A stretch of DNA of 64,000 nucleotides from Bradyrhizobium lupini (GTDB lineage: Bacteria > Pseudomonadota > Alphaproteobacteria > Rhizobiales > Xanthobacteraceae), in assembly GCF_040939785.1 (NCBI RefSeq), contig NZ_CP162553.1:806001-870000 (forward strand), written 5' to 3'. The position numbers were made by a program, and so were the translations under genes. Shown piece after piece: positions 28,747 through 36,503 of the stretch (its first letter is position 1; every line of letters begins with the position of its first letter). The notes beneath the pieces are model-generated. The model ran no database searches. It was not told the DNA's origin and worked only from the letters and a program-made list of their open reading frames with translations.

Positions 28747-29586
28747 TTGCATGTCGACGTACAACTTCACTCGCTAAGCGGCCTCTTCGCCCGAGGCGAT
28801 GCCCTGCGCTCTGAATACGCCAGTGCAAAACCCTGGCCGCACATTGTCGTCCACGACGCATTTCCCGAGAAATTACTGGATATGGTTGCTGCCGAATGCG
28901 TCGCGCTCCATGAAACCAACATGATTGCCACAAACACCGATCGCCTGGTGAAGCAGGAGATTTCTCACGGGCTCGGGCCAGCCACTCAACATCTGCTGAG
29001 CCTGGTGGATAGCGCTCGTTTCCGTGAGTTCGTGTCGGCCATCACTGGAGTTCGCGATCTTCTCTCCGATCCAACCCACAAATTCGCGGGGGTACATCGA
29101 ACGCCTCCGGGAGGCTTCACGAAGATTCATCGCGATTTCGAGGTTCATCCGACGACCCGACTGTTCCACCGGGTCAATCTCCTCATCTATCTCAACCGGG
29201 ATTGGCCGGAAGCCTACGGCGGCAGCCTCGAGCTGTGGCCTGCCGACATGTCAGCTCTCGGACGCCGTATCTTCCCGCAGTTCAACACCATGATCCTCTG
29301 GGAGACACACGGCGCCACTCTTCACGGCCTCCCTGATCCGGTCACATGTCCGCCTGGTCGAATGCGCCTTTCTGTCGCATCGTATTACTACACGACGACG
29401 CGCCGCGTCCCGGCGCCGGGCGAACGCCGCGTCCGGTATTGGGCCGCGCGTCCCGGCGAAGACCACTGCATTGAGCGAATGAGTTGGCAGGATCATCTCC
29501 GCGCCCTCATACCCGATCCGCTCTATAACGTGCTCCGGGCGGCACGCGATCGGATATCCAGAGCGCGCCGGTCGAGGGCATCATGA
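28747..29586 (+). CDS. 2-oxoglutarate/Fe(II)-dependent oxygenase, prolyl-4-hydroxylase type
   Basis: The 279-residue protein has the double-stranded beta-helix core of 2OG-Fe(II) oxygenases. The iron motif HxD is HRD in FTKIHRDFEVHP, and the distal His is in THGATLHGLPDPV, with the 2OG-binding Arg shortly after (GRMRLSVASYYY). Enzymes of this type hydroxylate proteins, peptides or sugars. The only in-frame start with acceptable spacing is TTG 28747 after GGGAG. An ATG at 28751 is in another frame and would fit if one base were missing near 28775 (MSTYNFTSLSGLF), so the N-terminus is uncertain. It is the first gene of a three-gene operon. Confidence 0.75.
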   Translation: MHVDVQLHSLSGLFARGDALRSEYASAKPWPHIVVHDAFPEKLLDMVAAECVALHETNMIATNTDRLVKQEISHGLGPATQHLLSLVDSARFREFVSAITGVRDLLSDPTHKFAGVHRTPPGGFTKIHRDFEVHPTTRLFHRVNLLIYLNRDWPEAYGGSLELWPADMSALGRRIFPQFNTMILWETHGATLHGLPDPVTCPPGRMRLSVASYYYTTTRRVPAPGERRVRYWAARPGEDHCIERMSWQDHLRALIPDPLYNVLRAARDRISRARRSRAS

Positions 29587-30695
29587 ATCCAGTATTTGCA
29601 GCGGCAATGGCGGGATCCCATTCCACGACCGGAATTGAGGCCGGAACAGCCTTCACCCAACCGCGACCAGCCGATACCGACAAGCGAATTCCTTCGAGGC
29701 CGGGCTTCTCGCCTGTTCGGCTGCGAACATTGATGAAGCTCGCCGTTGAGCGAACAGGGCTGGACCTTTCGGAATTGACCGTGCTGACCGAAGCGGCGAC
29801 TGGCGCCTACGCCGTGACTGCCGTCCTCGCCGCGATGTCCGGAGCCAAGCACGTCTACGCGCTTGCAAAAGCTGGCCGCCACGGGACCGTGGCCGATGCC
29901 AAACAAGAGACTCTGGAGCTCGCTGCCCCCTTGGGCGTCGCTGATCGCATCGAAATCCTGGAGAAGATCAGCCCCGAAGTGCTTTGCAATGTCGACATCA
30001 TAACCAACAGTGGCCACCTTCGCCCCCTGACGGCTCCGCTGATTGCCCATTTGCGCAACGACGCCGTGATCGCCTTGATGTTCGAGGCGTGGGAATTTCG
30101 TCGTGAGGACCTGGATATCGAAGCGTGTGCAAGGCGCAAAATCCCGGTGGTCGGTGTCAACGAGCGACACCCCGCCGTGGACGTCTTCTCATTCCTCGGA
30201 CCGCTCGCCGTGAAACAGCTGCACGACTGCGGTTTGGCGGTGCTCGGCAACAGAATCGGTCTGCTCTGCGACAATGACTTCCTTGTCCCGTTGCGCACTG
30301 GACTAGCAAGCTCGGGGGCGAGCGTCACGACGTTCGACAGTGCTGCGGCGGTCCATCTCGAAGGATGGGAAGCGTTCGTTGTCGCGTTGCAGCCAGCGGC
30401 AGCGCCGCGTATCGGCCAAGCGGAAGCTGCGCATCTGGCTGCATGCGCGCCCGCCGGCGCCGTCGTGGTACAGTTCTGGGGCGACGTCGATCGAGCGGCG
30501 CTGGCCCGAAATGGTTTTTCCCTCTGGCCCACGCAGCCGGTCGGGCAGGGCCATATGGGTATCCTGCTGTCGGAGATTGGCCCCGAGCCGATCGTACGAT
30601 TGCAGACTGGAGGATTGCGGGCAGCCGAATGGGTGTGGCGCGGCGGTGCCGTGACACGGGACGGCTTTGCCCAGCTCGTACCATGGCAGGAATGA
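29583..30695 (+). CDS. Unrecognised Rossmann-like protein in oxygenase/formyltransferase operon
   Basis: The 370-residue soluble protein overlaps the oxygenase stop by 4 bp (ATGA). Residues 60-130 look like a nucleotide-binding Rossmann unit (VLTEAATGAYAVTAVLAAMS, GAKHVYALAKAGRHGT), and another alpha/beta segment follows (DIITNSGHLRPLTAPLIAHL, VPVVGVNERHPAVDVFSFLG-like). The second half (VLGNRIGLLCDNDFLVPLRT) may bind a second ligand. This resembles NAD-binding dehydrogenase or SAHH-like folds in outline only; the usual GxGxxG is not clear. The tight coupling says it works with the oxygenase and the formyltransferase. Confidence 0.7.
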   Translation: MNPVFAAAMAGSHSTTGIEAGTAFTQPRPADTDKRIPSRPGFSPVRLRTLMKLAVERTGLDLSELTVLTEAATGAYAVTAVLAAMSGAKHVYALAKAGRHGTVADAKQETLELAAPLGVADRIEILEKISPEVLCNVDIITNSGHLRPLTAPLIAHLRNDAVIALMFEAWEFRREDLDIEACARRKIPVVGVNERHPAVDVFSFLGPLAVKQLHDCGLAVLGNRIGLLCDNDFLVPLRTGLASSGASVTTFDSAAAVHLEGWEAFVVALQPAAAPRIGQAEAAHLAACAPAGAVVVQFWGDVDRAALARNGFSLWPTQPVGQGHMGILLSEIGPEPIVRLQTGGLRAAEWVWRGGAVTRDGFAQLVPWQE

Positions 30696-30696
30696 C

Positions 30697-31698
30697 ATGA
30701 CCGAGCGGCTGCAGCCCGATGTCCTCCTTCTCGCGGACGGACCGACAGGCTTCACTGCCCTTCGGTCGTTGGCTGCGCAGTGCCGCGTGGTCCAGGTCTT
30801 CCGGAAGCCGGACCAACCCGAAGCCAGCGCGCTAAGGGCATTTGCGAAAGCCCAAGGCATCCTGGTCGCGGAGTTGCAGGAATTGAACCAGCTTCGGAAA
30901 GCGATCGCCGACTTGCGTCCCGCTGCCGTCGTGATCTCTTCCTTCGATCGGATAATCCCGCCGCAAATTCTTGCATTGTGTCGCTTTGTTAACGTGCACT
31001 ATTCGCTTCTGCCTCATTATCGCGGCCGCGCCAACGTGAACTGGGCAATCATCAATGGCGAGACGACCGCCGGAATCAGCATTCACCTTGTCGTCCCGGA
31101 GCTCGATGGCGGCAATCTGCTGTTTCAGCAGGCGATCCCGATCGGCTCGAACGACACGGTCGCGTGCCTGTACAATCGTCTCAACGCCATCCAGGAGCGT
31201 GAGCTCGGCGGGGTAGTTCTGCGAGTCGTCGCCGGCTATCAGGGCACCGGCCAGAATACCGATCAGGCCTCCTATGGCTGCACCCGCGTGCCGGACGATG
31301 GCGAGATTGATTGGCGACAGCCAACCGACGTCATTGATCGAATGATCCGCGGATTAACTCCGCCTTTTCCTGGTGCCTTCACCCATCTTGACGCTCAGCG
31401 GCTTATCATCGCCAACGCTTCGCCGCGGCTTGATGCTCCCTCTTATATCGGCCGCGTGCCGGGCCGGATCGTGGGCCGGTCACCCTCCGAAGGTTGGGTG
31501 GATGTGCTGACCGGCGACGGCGTCCTGCGCGTGTCCAGCGTCCTCACTGCCAATTCCGAACGGCCATGTGCTGCCGCTTTCGTCATTGGATCGACGCGAG
31601 CTACCCTTGGGCTGTCACGCCTTGACCTTCTCCGCCGGATCGTTGCGCTTGAGGACAGGCTCGCTTCGCTCGAGCAACTCAAATGCACTCAGGAGTAG
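30697..31698 (+). CDS. Formyltransferase-family protein (Fmt/ArnA-like)
   Basis: The 333-residue protein starts at ATG 30697, one base after the upstream stop, with AGGA upstream. It contains the formyltransferase signature NVHYSLLPHYRGRANVNWAI and then GETTAGISIH, with the catalytic Asn/His/Asp set represented by Asn-Val-His and Asp in PELDGGNLL. The C-terminal part (PGRIVGRSPSEGWVDVLTGD) matches the oligonucleotide-binding-like Fmt C domain. A genuine Met-tRNA formyltransferase would be near def, which is absent, so a sugar- or peptide-amine substrate is more likely. It uses N10-formyl-tetrahydrofolate by family. Confidence 0.78.
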   Translation: MTERLQPDVLLLADGPTGFTALRSLAAQCRVVQVFRKPDQPEASALRAFAKAQGILVAELQELNQLRKAIADLRPAAVVISSFDRIIPPQILALCRFVNVHYSLLPHYRGRANVNWAIINGETTAGISIHLVVPELDGGNLLFQQAIPIGSNDTVACLYNRLNAIQERELGGVVLRVVAGYQGTGQNTDQASYGCTRVPDDGEIDWRQPTDVIDRMIRGLTPPFPGAFTHLDAQRLIIANASPRLDAPSYIGRVPGRIVGRSPSEGWVDVLTGDGVLRVSSVLTANSERPCAAAFVIGSTRATLGLSRLDLLRRIVALEDRLASLEQLKCTQE

Positions 31699-31742
31699 CT
31701 CTTGGCCCGTTCTTGCCAAGCAAGGCTCCGGGCGCCAGCGTT

Positions 31743-32357
31743 TCATGCCCCTTCCCGCCCAACCGCCGCCCACAGCCCATCGCGACCCGGGCTCTGCACG
31801 CGAACCCAGCGATAGGGCGTCCGCGACCACGGCACGATCTGCGGCGTGAGATTATCGAGGACGACATCGCCGCTCTCGGTACGCACCAGAAGCACCAAAT
31901 GATGTTCTCCGGAATCGACAACGACCTCGCTCAATAACAGCACTCGCGCCGGCCAGCCGCGCTGAAGCAGCTCGTGGCGCTTGCTCACCGCGTAGTCGTT
32001 GCAATCGCCGCGAGCGGGGTTGATGATCCAGTTCTCACCCGCAAGACCGAGCTCGTTGCGAGCTGGCGCTATCGCCAAGTTGACCACGCGATTGATCTCC
32101 CGCAGATCCGCCCATCGCTTCTCGGTCAGCCGGATCGGCCCGCCCCGGAAGAAGCGCCGCAGGCGGCATTCGCCCTGATAGCGGAGGCAAAACAACGTGT
32201 AAGTGAGGGGCGGAAGCGTCGGGCGTCCCAGCTCGATATGCGCAAGAGCCGCTCGCGGGGCCGTCTGCACGGTCAACGGTGCCGCACGCGCCCAGTGGAC
32301 GCCTCCGATCATGACGGCTACGGCTGCCGTGACGATTGGCCCCGAGATACGTTGCAT
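31743..32357 (-). CDS. BTLCP transglutaminase-like cysteine peptidase (LapG-like)
   Basis: The 204-residue protein has a signal peptide (MQRISGPIVTAAVAVMIGG, then HWARA) and the bacterial transglutaminase-like cysteine peptidase domain. The catalytic triad is visible: Cys in GDCNDYAVSKRHELL, His in GEHHLVLLVRT and Asp in VVLDNLTPQIV. LapG of Pseudomonas, a relative, clips LapA-type adhesins in the periplasm. ATG 32357 is chosen because it starts the signal peptide; a longer frame to 32438 is unlikely. It is convergent with the formyltransferase gene and precedes a type I secretion locus. No LapD-like receptor is in the window. Confidence 0.82.
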   Translation of the reverse strand: MQRISGPIVTAAVAVMIGGVHWARAAPLTVQTAPRAALAHIELGRPTLPPLTYTLFCLRYQGECRLRRFFRGGPIRLTEKRWADLREINRVVNLAIAPARNELGLAGENWIINPARGDCNDYAVSKRHELLQRGWPARVLLLSEVVVDSGEHHLVLLVRTESGDVVLDNLTPQIVPWSRTPYRWVRVQSPGRDGLWAAVGREGA

Positions 32358-33169
32358 CTGCCGATCCCCCGCGAACGCCAAGTGAGGCCCGGATTCACCC
32401 AGAGCGCGGCCGCCTTGTCGCAAGAACAATAGCGGCATTTATAATATTAAATCATATTTAAATATATAATTCGCAAGAATAAAATCAACAATTAAATATA
32501 CGATGACAACCGCCTGCGAATGAGCCGCCATTGCGCTCACAATCCTGCCGAAGGAAGAACGGGGGAGATGAGGGGGCAGAAGCTCTTGGAGGCTCGGGTG
32601 TCCCGCTGAAAAGGCCGCTCAAGCACCCACGGAACGTGCTTCGCGCGTCTAGAGCCGGCGCAACCATTTAACGCCCCATACGATTTGAAGCGTTGGTCTA
32701 ATTTTCGCCGGGCCCAAATCGATCGGGACAGTTTCATCTGCCAGATGGGCTACTCGTCATCCTGGGGGCTGAACCTGTCTTCCTGGCCGCGATGACCCTG
32801 TACGCTAAGCGAATGGATGTGCTGAGCGGACGGTCGTTCGAGCGATCCGTGGTCTCGCCCACGGACGACAGACATCCGCTACGACCCTTCCGTCGAAAGC
32901 CGCGCGATCTGTCGCGATTGATCAGGAGGTTTATCGATCTCGCTATCTCTTGCGACGCCCCGACATTACCAGAACGCCGCGGTGGAGCCTTCAGACCAGA
33001 CCGCAGATTCCGCCGCGACTTGTAAGGCGCACTCTTCGGCCAGCCGCGGCCCGCCACCGATGCTTTCCGGCCGCCCGGCAGCAGCGGCTGATCGCAACGG
33101 CTGGCGCCCACGGATCGGGTGCCAGGCCCGAATTCGGGCAGTCGAGCTCTGCTATTTTCTCGCGAAGAG
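32358..33169. other. 812-bp intergenic region with AT-rich block
   Basis: An AT-rich block at 32438-32502 (ataatattaaatcatattt, aatatataattcgc, aacaattaaatatac) lies upstream of the peptidase gene. From about 32520 to 33169 the sequence is GC-rich, with only short overlapping frames that I cannot support. Confidence 0.45.
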
Positions 33170-34483
33170 TCAGCGCTCCTTGAATGCTCGCTCCGCCTGA
33201 TCGTGCAGCGGCTTGAGCAGGTAGGATAACGCGGTCCGACCTGCCGTCTTGATAAAGACCTCGACCGGCATGCCGGGCAACAGCTTGGCCGACCCGAGTT
33301 TCGCCAGCTCTTCCGGCTTCAGCAGGACGCGGCCCGTGTAGTAACTGGTGCCGGCACGCTGATCCTGTGTAATGTCTGCCGAGACCATGCTGACCTCTCC
33401 GTCGATTTCGGGCGTGGTCTTCTGGTTGAACGCCGCGAAGCGCATTGTCGCGGTCTGCCCCATATAGACCTGGTCGATATCGCGCGGCGCGATCTTGACC
33501 TCAACCGCAAGCGAGTCCGCATCGGGCACGATCAGCATGATCTGCTCGCCGGGAGAGATCACACCTCCGACCGTGTGGACGCTCAGCTCGTGGACGCGAC
33601 CGGTTTGCGGTGCCCTGATATCGATCCGATTCAATTGATCGACCGCCGCAGTCTTGCGCTCGCTCAGCTCGGAGAGCTTCGATCGCGTTTCGATCAGATC
33701 CTTGCCCACTTCCGTCCGCAGGTCCTGGTCGATCTGAATGATCTGGAGTCCGATTTCGGCGATCTTGCCCTTCGACTGCGCAATCATTCCTGCCAGCTGG
33801 CTGCGCTCGCCCTCGAGGCGAGCGGAATCACGCTCGAGGGAATTGAGCCGCGTGATCGGCACCAGATTTTTTTGCCACAGACTGCGCACGCCCTCCAGCT
33901 CCTGCCGGATAAATTCAACTTCCTTCTGCTTGGCCTCGGTCTGCCCCGTTAGGCCTTTGATCTCGTTTTCCAGCTGCGCACTTTTCTCCTGCAACTGCGC
34001 TTTTTGGCCGCTCCGCGCCTGACGACGCAGCTCGAACAGCTTTCGCTCCGCAGTAATCGCACGGCTCGCCTCCGAGTTGCTCTCCTTGGCCCGGTCGAGC
34101 AGCACCTTGGGAAAGGCAGCCTGATCGGCGCCATCCCGCTCGGCCTCCAGACGAGCCTGCCGCGCGAACAGCTCATCGAGGCTGTTCGTGACGATGGTGG
34201 CATTCGCGAGCGTCTGCGTCTCGTCGAGGCGGATCAAAATATCCCCTGCATTAACCCGCGCGCCCTCCCGCACGCGCAACTCTCCCACGATTCCACCAGT
34301 GGAGTGCTGAACCTTCTTGACGCTCGAATCCACCACGACCACGCCTTGGGCGACCACCGCGCCCGACAATTGGGTCGTTGTCGCCCAACCGCCGACCCCA
34401 AAGGTTACCAAACCAAACATGATCATACCCACGATCATGTAACGCTGGATGGATTGCATCGCCGGTGTCACCTGGCCACTCAT
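33170..34483 (-). CDS. Type I secretion membrane-fusion protein (HlyD/PrsE family)
   Basis: The 437-residue protein has one N-terminal membrane helix (YMIVGMIMFGLVTFGVGGWA) and a biotinyl-lipoyl-like half (HSTGGIVGELRVREGARVNA). A long periplasmic coiled-coil follows at about 130-270, and then the second lipoyl half (IDIRAPQTGRVHELSVHTVG) and the beta-barrel with the HlyD C-terminal domain. It bridges the inner-membrane ABC exporter and an outer-membrane TolC-type channel, which is not in the window. It overlaps the ABC gene by 4 bp. Confidence 0.9.
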   Translation of the reverse strand: MSGQVTPAMQSIQRYMIVGMIMFGLVTFGVGGWATTTQLSGAVVAQGVVVVDSSVKKVQHSTGGIVGELRVREGARVNAGDILIRLDETQTLANATIVTNSLDELFARQARLEAERDGADQAAFPKVLLDRAKESNSEASRAITAERKLFELRRQARSGQKAQLQEKSAQLENEIKGLTGQTEAKQKEVEFIRQELEGVRSLWQKNLVPITRLNSLERDSARLEGERSQLAGMIAQSKGKIAEIGLQIIQIDQDLRTEVGKDLIETRSKLSELSERKTAAVDQLNRIDIRAPQTGRVHELSVHTVGGVISPGEQIMLIVPDADSLAVEVKIAPRDIDQVYMGQTATMRFAAFNQKTTPEIDGEVSMVSADITQDQRAGTSYYTGRVLLKPEELAKLGSAKLLPGMPVEVFIKTAGRTALSYLLKPLHDQAERAFKER

Positions 34484-36414
34484 CGGCCGCCTCCTTGAGC
34501 TTCCGCGACGACCTTGAGCGGTGTGGGATTTCGCAACACTCTCTTAAGGACCTCCTCTCTTTTGCCGAAGGACTGCACCCTGCCTTCCCCGAGGCACAAG
34601 ACATGGTCCACACCTTCCAACGCCTTCGGACGATGCGCAACAACGGCGACAATTCCGCCACGACGGCGCACATTCAAGATCGCCTCGGTCAAGGCGTCCT
34701 CGCCCTCGGCATCGAGATTGGAAGAGGGTTCATCAAGTACGACCAGGAACGGCTTGCCGTAAAAGGCGCGCGCGAGCCCGATACGCTGCCGCTGCCCTGC
34801 CGACAGCGCTAACCCTCCTTCGCCGATCTTCGTGCCGTAGCCGTCTGGAAGCGACAGGATGAGATCGTGCGCGCCCGCGGCATGCGAAGCTTCCAGAACT
34901 GCGGCGGCCGTTGCCTGCGGATCGAACCGTGCAATGTTCATTGCAATGCTGCCGTCGAACAATTCGACGTCCTGAGGCAGATAACCGATGTGCTTGCCGA
35001 GGGCGTCCGAAGACCAGTGATCGAGCGAAGCGTTGTCGAGCCGGATCCTGCCTCGAATGCACGGCCACACTCCCACCAGCGCGCGTGCCAACGTCGATTT
35101 GCCGGAGCCGCTCGGACCGATGATTCCAACGGCTTGCCCGCTCCGCAGCTGGAACGACACTTCACTGACGGTGGGCCTCTCCGAGTTCGGGGCGCCAATA
35201 TAGAGGTGCTCGGCAGTGAGGGTTTCAACGGGTGCAGGCAATGCCAACCGCTCCTCCTCGCGAGGCAGAAGCTTCAGCAAGCGATCAAGCCTTTGCCCCG
35301 ATTGTCGCGCGGCGACGAATCCTTTCCAGTTCGCGATGGCCATTTCGACGGGCGCCAGTGCCCGCGCGGTGAGGATCGATCCGGCAATGATGATGCCGGC
35401 CGTGGATTCCTGGTTGATAACGAGGACGGCGCCCACGGCAAGAACCAGCGATTGCAAGATCGCCCGGAAGAGCTTGGAGGCGCCACCGAGTCCGTTTGCG
35501 ACATCGCTTGCCTGCTCATGGGCCGCGAGGTACTTCGCGTTGACATCCCGCCAACGTAAGCCCGCCTGTTGCCGCATGCCCATGGCCTGCAGGACCTCGG
35601 CATTTCGCCGCCCTTCGAGCGCCAGTGCGGTCCGCGAGACGGCGAGACGCGAGGATGCCTTTGCCGGCCCTCGCGTACGTGTTTCCGTAAGGATCGTAAT
35701 GCCGACCAGGACCAGCGCGCCGGCCAGCGCAGTCACGCCAATCCAGAAGTGAAAGAGGAAGCAGATGCCGAGATAGATCGGCATCCACGGGAGATCGAAG
35801 AGCGCCGTCGGCCCTCCACTCGACAGGAAGCTGCGGACCTGATCGAGATCCCGCACCGGCTGCAAGCCATCGCCATCCGCTCTGGTCTTTAGAGGCAGGC
35901 GAACAAGCGAGTCGAATATGCGAATGCTGAGTTTTTCATCGAAATACCGGCCCACCCGGGAGCTGATCCTGCTCCTGACGAGGTCGAGTCCACCCTGGAA
36001 CAGGTAAAGAACCGTGGCCAGAACCATCAAGGCGATCAGCGTCGGTATGCTGCGCCCGGGCAGCACCCGATCATAGACTTGCAGCATGAAAAACGAGCCG
36101 GTGAGCATAAGGAGATTGCTCATCCCACTGAAGGCGGCGAGAGCCCAGAAAATCCGGCGGCACGACCGCAGGAAAGCCGACATCTCGGAGTGCGGCTCGT
36201 CATAGTCCTCCGCCGGTCGGGATCGACCAGCAAATATCCGTTGCCGCAGGGCCTCGACCGGGCGCTTTGCCCAGCCGATCAGTTGCGGCGTCCGCAGTTC
36301 GGCGTCATCCGCCCACTGTCGTCCGACGGACCATAGTCCTGACAAATGCATAAGTGGGATACGATAAGAATTCACGAGCGGGGAGATCACCCCCCGCCGT
36401 CCAGAGTCAGTCAT
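34480..36414 (-). CDS. Type I secretion ABC exporter (PrtD/PrsD type)
   Basis: The 644-residue inner-membrane protein has about 80 leading residues, then a six-helix ABC membrane domain (LLMLTGSFFMLQVYDRVLPG), and an ATPase with Walker A IGPSGSGKSTLARAL, signature LSAGQRQRIGLARAF and Walker B LVVLDEPSSNLD. It lacks a C39 peptidase domain, as in the PrtD family that exports RTX proteins with uncleaved C-terminal signals. The likely cargo is the beta-helix protein encoded immediately upstream at 36504-39041, and possibly the GGND protein at 18.6 kb. Confidence 0.9.
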   Translation of the reverse strand: MTDSGRRGVISPLVNSYRIPLMHLSGLWSVGRQWADDAELRTPQLIGWAKRPVEALRQRIFAGRSRPAEDYDEPHSEMSAFLRSCRRIFWALAAFSGMSNLLMLTGSFFMLQVYDRVLPGRSIPTLIALMVLATVLYLFQGGLDLVRSRISSRVGRYFDEKLSIRIFDSLVRLPLKTRADGDGLQPVRDLDQVRSFLSSGGPTALFDLPWMPIYLGICFLFHFWIGVTALAGALVLVGITILTETRTRGPAKASSRLAVSRTALALEGRRNAEVLQAMGMRQQAGLRWRDVNAKYLAAHEQASDVANGLGGASKLFRAILQSLVLAVGAVLVINQESTAGIIIAGSILTARALAPVEMAIANWKGFVAARQSGQRLDRLLKLLPREEERLALPAPVETLTAEHLYIGAPNSERPTVSEVSFQLRSGQAVGIIGPSGSGKSTLARALVGVWPCIRGRIRLDNASLDHWSSDALGKHIGYLPQDVELFDGSIAMNIARFDPQATAAAVLEASHAAGAHDLILSLPDGYGTKIGEGGLALSAGQRQRIGLARAFYGKPFLVVLDEPSSNLDAEGEDALTEAILNVRRRGGIVAVVAHRPKALEGVDHVLCLGEGRVQSFGKREEVLKRVLRNPTPLKVVAEAQGGGR

Positions 36415-36503
36415 GACACCCGCCCTTGAAACAAGCCTCGGAGATCCCCCAAGAGATCCCCGAGGCAGTTGTTGAGTACTCGTCTGTGTGGTTGACTTGC
36501 CCC

